A model generated the notes under the pieces. That model made no database searches and was not told where the DNA came from. It saw only the letters and a program-made list of their open reading frames with translations. A stretch of 64,000 nt of DNA from Actinomycetes bacterium. GTDB taxonomy: Bacteria; Actinomycetota; Acidimicrobiia; Acidimicrobiales; SZUA-35. The DNA is taken from NCBI GenBank assembly GCA_024276425.1, contig JAJRXF010000180.1:16265-80264 (forward strand), written 5' to 3'. Below are positions 59,406 through 64,000 of this stretch, piece after piece. Each line of letters opens with the position of its first letter. The stretch's first letter is position 1. The translations under genes were made by a program, and so were the position numbers.

Positions 59406-60320
59406 ATGGGTGAGCTCCTCGACGCACGGGCCTTTGCCTTTGGCATGATTGCCCTGATCAATCCCTGCGGCTTTGCACTTCTTCCCGCCTACCTTGGATT
59501 CTTCCTGGGGCTCGAAGATGGTGAACAGGAGGAATCCCGAATCGTTGCCCTCAACCGAGCCCAGGTCGTCGGACTCTCCTTGTCAGCCGGGTTCCTATTG
59601 GTATTCGGACTACTCGGCCTTGTTTTCGCTGGCCTCTGGGGACGAATCGGAGCCCAAATGCCCTACGTCACCGTCGTCATCGGAATTGGCCTGCTCATCT
59701 TGGGTGTGGCCATGCTGCGAGGGTTTCAGCCACTCCTGAAGCTCCCCAAACTCAACAAGGGCACCGGATCTCGTTCGGCCGCCAGCATGTTCGTGTTCGG
59801 TATCTCCTACGCCGTCGCTTCGCTGTCTTGCACCATCGGCGTCTTCTTCAGCGTGGTTGGGACCTCATCTTCGGGAACTTCCTTCGCCAGTCGATTCGGT
59901 TCGTTCCTTTCATACGGGCTCGGAATGGGACTACTAGCCACCGTACTCACCTTGGCCGTGGCCTTTGGCAAGAAGGGAATCTTGAGCAAGTTCCGCCAGA
60001 TTCTCCCCAGAATCAACATGATCTCGGCCGTCATTCTGCTCTTTGTCGGGGTCTATGTCACCCTGTACGGAATCTGGTCAATCCAAGTCTTTAACTCAAC
60101 CGCAGACCCGACTCCCTGGATCGACACCATCATTCGAAACGCCGAAACCATCCAGGCTGGGGCTACCACCTGGTTCGTGGCCGACATGAGTTTCCTTGGC
60201 CAAACCATGCCTCGCACCACCTTCCTCGGCTGGTCCTTCTTCGTACTCAATGCCGGATTGATCGTGGCCGGAGCAATAGCCCGCCAGAGCCGCTCTGTCA
60301 CCGCTCCCCAGAACAGCTAA
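59406..60320 (+). CDS. ccdA: Cytochrome c biogenesis protein CcdA-like (DsbD transmembrane type)
   Basis: A 304-residue membrane protein with six to seven predicted helices that carries reducing power across the membrane. Conserved segments are ALINPCGFALLPAYLGFFLG with the first redox cysteine and ASLSCTIGVFFSVV with the second. Pairing with a CPPC thioredoxin fits the c-type cytochromes encoded at 22557-24116 and 27912-28727. Confidence 0.92.
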   Translation: MGELLDARAFAFGMIALINPCGFALLPAYLGFFLGLEDGEQEESRIVALNRAQVVGLSLSAGFLLVFGLLGLVFAGLWGRIGAQMPYVTVVIGIGLLILGVAMLRGFQPLLKLPKLNKGTGSRSAASMFVFGISYAVASLSCTIGVFFSVVGTSSSGTSFASRFGSFLSYGLGMGLLATVLTLAVAFGKKGILSKFRQILPRINMISAVILLFVGVYVTLYGIWSIQVFNSTADPTPWIDTIIRNAETIQAGATTWFVADMSFLGQTMPRTTFLGWSFFVLNAGLIVAGAIARQSRSVTAPQNS

Positions 60321-60362
60321 GGCAAACTGTCCAACCAGTGGCGCGATGCCTACAGTAGGTCG

Positions 60363-61001
60363 GTGCAAGCAGTTTCCCATCGTCCGCTGAGATTTGGCCA
60401 GCTCCTGGCAGAACCCGGTGTCGTGGAAGAACTCACCATCCGCGGTCCAATCGGATTCTGCGCCTTCCATGGCGGCAACCTTGAGAGAGTCACAGACCAG
60501 ATCGCTAAACAGGCGGCCCAGCGATCTGGGGCGTCCTACTACGGGGTTCTGCAGCCCAAGAGCCTCCGCCACCACATCCCCTCATCCAAAATCGACCCCA
60601 ATGAGTCCCCGGCGCTGACCACCTTCCTTGATCATTGTGACATCGTTGTTGCCCTACACGGCTACGGCCGACACCACCACTGGTCCACGTTGCAAGTCGG
60701 GGGGCTAAATCGGTCCTTCGCCCGACACATCGCCCACCATCTCCGCTGGGAACTCGCCGCCTACTCAATTGTTGACGACCTGAATCAGATTCCACGAGAC
60801 CTTCGAGGGCAACATCCGCAAAACCCTTGCAATCTTGGACGTCTGAGCGGTGTTCAACTGGAACTACCACCTCGAGTTCGGGGCCTGACGCCCTTAGCGG
60901 AGCATTGGCCCGGCTCAGCTGGGGTTGGCCCTAACTTCACCCATGTCAATCACCTGGTCCAAGGACTGGTCACGGCGGCCCAACTATGGTCAGGCGCATG
61001 A
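60363..61001 (+). CDS. Poly-gamma-glutamate hydrolase-like zinc protein (DUF867 family)
   Basis: A 212-residue protein of the family that includes phage poly-gamma-glutamate hydrolases. AFHGGNLERVTDQIAKQAA and VALHGYGRHHHWSTLQVGG hold the histidines and glutamate expected at the zinc site. No signal peptide is seen. Start is a GTG with AGGTCG just upstream. The stop overlaps the LLM oxidoreductase start as ATGA. Whether the cellular substrate is poly-glutamate, perhaps the F420 tail, or something else is open. Confidence 0.75.
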   Translation: MQAVSHRPLRFGQLLAEPGVVEELTIRGPIGFCAFHGGNLERVTDQIAKQAAQRSGASYYGVLQPKSLRHHIPSSKIDPNESPALTTFLDHCDIVVALHGYGRHHHWSTLQVGGLNRSFARHIAHHLRWELAAYSIVDDLNQIPRDLRGQHPQNPCNLGRLSGVQLELPPRVRGLTPLAEHWPGSAGVGPNFTHVNHLVQGLVTAAQLWSGA

Positions 61002-61939
61002 AACTCCGTATCTTCACTGAGCCGCAGCAGGGTGCCTCCTACGATCAGATTCTGGCGGTGGCCCAAACTGCCGAGGCCGCCGGTTTCGACGCATTCTTTC
61101 GATCGGACCATTTGCTAAAGATGGGCGATGCATCTGGGCTTCCCGGACCAACCGATGCCTGGATTACGCTTGCAGGGTTAGCACGAGACACCGAATCTAT
61201 TCGCCTCGGAACCCTGGTGAGCCCTGTCACCTTCTATCAACCAGGACCTCTGGCCATTGCGGTGGCCCAGGTTGACGCCATGAGCGGAGGCCGAATCGAG
61301 TTCGGCTTCGGAGCTGGCTGGTTCGAGGCCGAACATCGCGCCTATGGACTTCCTTTCCCCGAGTTGGGGGAACGAATGAGTCGGATGGAAGAGGCCCTCG
61401 AACAGATTGTCGGCCTCTGGACGACTCCCGAAGGGGACCTCTATAGCCATTCCGGATCTTTCCATTCCATTGTCGAGTCTCCTGCCCTACCCAAACCAGC
61501 CCAGAGCCCGTACCCGCCAATCATCATCGGCGGAGGTGGCAAGAAACGTACGCCAGCAATGGCAGCCCGCTATGCCAACGAATTCAACCTTCCCTTCACC
61601 GACCTAAAGAACGTCGCCGCTCTCGTGGCCAATGCGCAACGCGCCTGCGAAAACATCGATCGCGATCCGGCCACCATGACAATGTCGGCGGCGGTGGTGT
61701 TGTGTGCGGGACCAGATGACGTCAGCGTTGCTCGACGAGCTGCCACCATTGGTCGAGAAGTGGAGGAAATGAAAACTTCTGGATTCTGCGGCACCTTCAG
61801 TGAACTGCAGGATCGAGCCGGCACGTATCACGAGCTCGGACTGGACCGGTTATACCTACAGGCCCTCGACCTCTCTGACCTTGAACAGATTTCCGAAGTA
61901 GGAGCCGCCCTCGTCGAGCCTTTGAGGACACTAAGCTAG
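60998..61939 (+). CDS. LLM-class F420-dependent oxidoreductase
   Basis: A 313-residue TIM-barrel protein of the luciferase-like family, in the subgroup usually annotated as F420-dependent. Landmarks are DAFFRSDHLLKMGD, RLGTLVSPVTFYQPGPLA, DAMSGGRIEFGFGAGWFEAEHRAYG and PIIIGGGGKKRTPAMAARYANEFN. The ATG at 60998 overlaps the previous stop; one at 60986 is also in frame. It converges on pdxH with the two stops sharing CTAG. Substrate unknown. Confidence 0.88.
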   Translation: MKLRIFTEPQQGASYDQILAVAQTAEAAGFDAFFRSDHLLKMGDASGLPGPTDAWITLAGLARDTESIRLGTLVSPVTFYQPGPLAIAVAQVDAMSGGRIEFGFGAGWFEAEHRAYGLPFPELGERMSRMEEALEQIVGLWTTPEGDLYSHSGSFHSIVESPALPKPAQSPYPPIIIGGGGKKRTPAMAARYANEFNLPFTDLKNVAALVANAQRACENIDRDPATMTMSAAVVLCAGPDDVSVARRAATIGREVEEMKTSGFCGTFSELQDRAGTYHELGLDRLYLQALDLSDLEQISEVGAALVEPLRTLS

Positions 61940-62565
61940 GGGCTGAGCCTGGTGACGGTCCACGCGACTCCGTCACTGTTCGCGCCACGGCTGTAGCGAA
62001 GACGGTCGTGAAGTCGATTCGGCCGCCCCTGCCAGAATTCGATCATGGTTGGTTGCACCCGATACCCGCCCCAGTAAGGCGGGCGAGGGACCGCAACCGC
62101 AAATCGTTCAGCCGCGGCTACGACCGCCCGGTCGAGTTCGGCCCGATCAGCCAGTATTCGACTCTGATTCGATGCCCAAGCCCCAATCTGAGTTTGGCGG
62201 GGTCGCTGGGCAAAGTAGGCGTCGTTTTCGGCGTCAGTTAGCCGTTCGGCCACCCCGACGATGTTTACCTGCCGTTGGAGGTCAAGCCATGGGAACGTCA
62301 AAGCTAGCGCCGGATTTCCCGCCAGGTCTTGCCCCTTGGCACTCTGGGTATTGGTGTAGAACTCGAACCCACCCTGGGTGATGCCCTTTAGCAGCAAGTG
62401 CCGAGACGATGGTCGCCCCGCGCTATCCACAGTTGATACCACCATCGCATTGGGTTCATGAACATCAGCCGCCACGGCCTCAGCCAACCACAAACCGAAT
62501 TGATCCAGCGGATCATCAGCCAGGTCTTCTTCAGATAATCCCTTAAATGAGTACTCAAGTCGCAT
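61936..62565 (-). CDS. pdxH: Pyridoxamine 5'-phosphate oxidase
   Basis: An FMN enzyme that oxidises pyridoxamine or pyridoxine phosphate to PLP. Family motifs are MRLEYSFKGL, HEPNAMVVSTVD, SSRHLLLKGI, FYTNTQSAKGQDL, RQVNIVGVAERL, QIGAWASNQS, and IEFWQGRPNRLHDRL at the C-terminus. The ATG at 62565 gives 209 residues. The frame is open to a TTG at 62598 via a GTG at 62580, and homologues often have a few residues before this point, so the start is uncertain. Confidence 0.92.
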   Translation of the reverse strand: MRLEYSFKGLSEEDLADDPLDQFGLWLAEAVAADVHEPNAMVVSTVDSAGRPSSRHLLLKGITQGGFEFYTNTQSAKGQDLAGNPALALTFPWLDLQRQVNIVGVAERLTDAENDAYFAQRPRQTQIGAWASNQSRILADRAELDRAVVAAAERFAVAVPRPPYWGGYRVQPTMIEFWQGRPNRLHDRLRYSRGANSDGVAWTVTRLSP

Positions 62566-62612
62566 CTTGGCAAGATCCACCCCCCTAGTTTGCCCCAACG
62601 GAGGGCGATACC

Positions 62613-63596
62613 GTGACAGGGGTGCCAGCTATCGAGGTCAGAGGCCTAACCATTCGCTTTGCCAACCAGCTCGCGGTGAACAACGTGAGCTTCACCGTTG
62701 CTCGCGGGGAGGTTGTGGCCTTGCTTGGACCCAATGGGGCTGGCAAGACCACGACCCTGGAGTCCATTGAGGGATATCGGAAGCCAGATGAAGGATCGGT
62801 CGTAGTTCTCGGCCTCGATCCTGGTACCCAGCGACGCCAACTTGCACGACTCTGGGGTGTCATGCCCCAGTCCGGGGGCCTTCCAATGGGTCTCACCGTT
62901 GGCGAAGCTGTTTCACTTTTTGCTCAGCTTCACGACTATTCAGGCTCAATCGAGGGGCTCATCCAGGCCGCCGGGCTTAGTGACCTCACCAGACAGCGGT
63001 GGCGAAGGCTTTCTGGAGGCGAACAACAGCGCCTCAGCCTGACTCTCGCTCTTTGCGGTGGCTCCGAACTCTTCATCTTGGACGAACCAACCGCAGCTGT
63101 TGATGCCAGCGGTCGCGAGCGCATTCTGGCCATCATTCGCGAACAGGCCGAGGCGGGAGCCGGAGTGCTGATAACCACTCATCGTTTCGACGATGTAGAA
63201 GCCATTGCCGACCGTGTCGTTATTATGGATCGAGGCTCCGTGGTTACTTCCGGAACCTTACGCGAACTAACCAGCAATGCCGAGGCCGTGTACTTCACCG
63301 CCGAGAGCGGACTGGATACGGTCAAACTTAGCCGGGAACTCCAACATCGTGTCCGAGAAGAAGCCCCGGGCGACTATGTGGTTGAGTCCATTCCAACACC
63401 CGAGTTGGTCGTCACCATCACAAGCTGGCTCGCCTCCCAGGGCCACTCTCTTGGTCAACTCCGAGCCGGCCAGGAGAATCTGGAAGATGTGTTTCTCCGT
63501 TTGACTGGCAACGAGCTAGCAACGACTGGCAACGAGCTAGCAACGACTGGCAACAAGCTAGCAACAGAAGAGAACGAGATAGGCACCGATGAGTAG
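62613..63596 (+). CDS. ABC transporter ATP-binding protein
   Basis: A 327-residue ATPase of the DrrA/CcmA export type. Walker A GPNGAGKTTT (about 41-50), signature LSGGEQQRLSL, Walker B LFILDEPTAAVD and the switch histidine in ITTHRFDDVE are all intact. The GTG start has GGAGG 8 bases upstream. The C-terminal domain ends in three imperfect copies of TGNELAT before a short acidic tail. The permease gene follows after 6 bases. Cargo unknown. Confidence 0.92.
   Translation: MTGVPAIEVRGLTIRFANQLAVNNVSFTVARGEVVALLGPNGAGKTTTLESIEGYRKPDEGSVVVLGLDPGTQRRQLARLWGVMPQSGGLPMGLTVGEAVSLFAQLHDYSGSIEGLIQAAGLSDLTRQRWRRLSGGEQQRLSLTLALCGGSELFILDEPTAAVDASGRERILAIIREQAEAGAGVLITTHRFDDVEAIADRVVIMDRGSVVTSGTLRELTSNAEAVYFTAESGLDTVKLSRELQHRVREEAPGDYVVESIPTPELVVTITSWLASQGHSLGQLRAGQENLEDVFLRLTGNELATTGNELATTGNKLATEENEIGTDE
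63504..63566 (+). repeat. 21-base tandem repeat at the 3' end of the ABC ATPase gene
   Basis: The 21-base unit beginning ACTGGCAACGAGCTAGC occurs identically at 63504-63524 and 63525-63545 and with two changes at 63546-63566. It keeps frame and codes for TGNELAT-like heptads. Copy number may vary between strains. Confidence 0.85.
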
Positions 63597-63602
63597 GTCA
63601 CA

Positions 63603-64000
63603 ATGAACAGTTCACGAAGAAGAATCCTGGCGTTGGCTCGAACGGATCTGCGGGTTGCGGCCCGAGACGGTGAGCAACTCCTGCTCACTCTGGGCCTCCC
63701 GGTCCTCCTTCTGGTCTTCTTCTCCCGCGTCAATGTCATACCAATGGGTGAAGGCGAGGCGGTCGACTTTCTGGCGCCGGGGATAATCACTCTGGCTCTT
63801 CTGTCAGTGGCCTTTGTTCGTCAGGCAATTGGTCTGGGCTTTGACCGCGGCTTTGGCGCCATCAAGCGGCTGGCAGTGACCCCCCTTGGAGCGGGTGAGT
63901 TCCTGATGTCCAAGGTCGCTATCACTCTGATGCTCTTTGGTTTGCAGTTGGTGGTCTTGAGCAGCATCAGTCTCGCGTTTGGGTGGCAACCAAAGCTCTC
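63603..64000 (+). CDS. ABC-2 type transporter permease (partial, runs off right edge)
   Basis: The first 132 residues of a membrane permease. A basic N-terminus (MNSSRRR) precedes a first helix (about 25-41), followed by FLAPGIITLALLSVAFVRQAIGLGFDRGFGAIKRLAVTPL, which is the typical ABC-2 drug-export pattern in which G-x-x-K-R-L-x-V-T-P-L marks the coupling region. AGG lies 6 bases before the ATG. It pairs with the ATPase encoded at 62613-63596. Confidence 0.9.
   Translation, partial: MNSSRRRILALARTDLRVAARDGEQLLLTLGLPVLLLVFFSRVNVIPMGEGEAVDFLAPGIITLALLSVAFVRQAIGLGFDRGFGAIKRLAVTPLGAGEFLMSKVAITLMLFGLQLVVLSSISLAFGWQPKL

Noticed and set aside
60363..61001. Poly-gamma-glutamate hydrolase-like gene as a prophage remnant
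   Set aside because: No integrase, structural phage gene or att-like repeat is nearby, and the gene is coupled to a metabolic gene.

Overview
The window looks like a chromosomal segment of an actinobacterium, most likely of the class Acidimicrobiia or a near relative. The lineage call is inference. It rests on mshA (mycothiol synthesis), a WhiB-family regulator, an RsiG-type c-di-GMP anti-sigma factor, an F420-type LLM oxidoreductase, abundant GTG starts, moderately high GC and dense overlapping operons. No insertion sequence, prophage, CRISPR array or plasmid function was seen.

Layout. (1) 1-4197, minus: glgB is translationally coupled to a set of complex I genes nuoA-B-C-D that runs off the left edge. 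(2) 4240-5376, plus: dusB. (3) 5373-27504, minus: one co-directional block of 21 genes. It begins with a small membrane protein, a dicluster ferredoxin, a split b6/subunit IV-type cytochrome b, a Rieske protein, a di-heme cytochrome c and an unknown membrane protein, and continues into a complete nuoABCDEFGHIJKLMN. A mono-heme cytochrome c gene diverges from its head at 27912. (4) 28870-31167: a large secreted metzincin-like protein. (5) 31193-36408: a haem operon hemA-C-D-B-L, preceded by an acyl-CoA synthetase. (6) 38193-45788: a CAP-domain protein, SAM hydrolase, proC, a cluster made of rsiG-like, mshA and ybjN-like genes, a degenerate CdsA-like protein, MoaD/ThiS, a phosphatase and a YgjP-type protease. 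(7) 45858-51103: a repeat-bearing small ORF, a lipoprotein, tRNA-Lys(TTT), a conserved small protein and two glutaminyl-cyclase-like lipoproteins flanking an M20 amidohydrolase. (8) 51107-57264: a HelD-like helicase split over two genes, two flavodoxin-fold oxidoreductases, an ATP-dependent DNA ligase, a degenerate anti-sigma-like ATPase, dut and orn. (9) 57565-64000: a small unknown ORF with a strong terminator, a WhiB regulator followed by a hairpin-rich stretch, a thioredoxin/CcdA pair, a poly-gamma-glutamate hydrolase-like protein, an F420-type oxidoreductase, pdxH and an ABC exporter cut by the right edge.

How the genes work together. Region 3 couples NADH oxidation (complex I) to quinol oxidation by a Rieske/cytochrome b complex. 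That complex is closer in build to b6f than to the usual actinobacterial bcc: cytochrome b is split, the cysteine that carries haem c_i in b6f is present, and the Qo motif is APWY instead of PEWY. The partial second nuoABCD beside glgB suggests a second complex I-like enzyme whose remaining genes lie outside the window. The haem operon, ccdA/thioredoxin pair and multiple c-type cytochromes fit a cytochrome-rich respiratory lifestyle.

The observations I rate highest are the respiratory block with its two unknown membrane proteins and ferredoxin, the duplicated nuoABCD, a long coiled-coil insertion in NuoL, the split HelD-like helicase, the RsiG-like protein with two c-di-GMP motifs beside mshA, and a short IPxHLLxRSxxAK motif shared by otherwise unrelated proteins.
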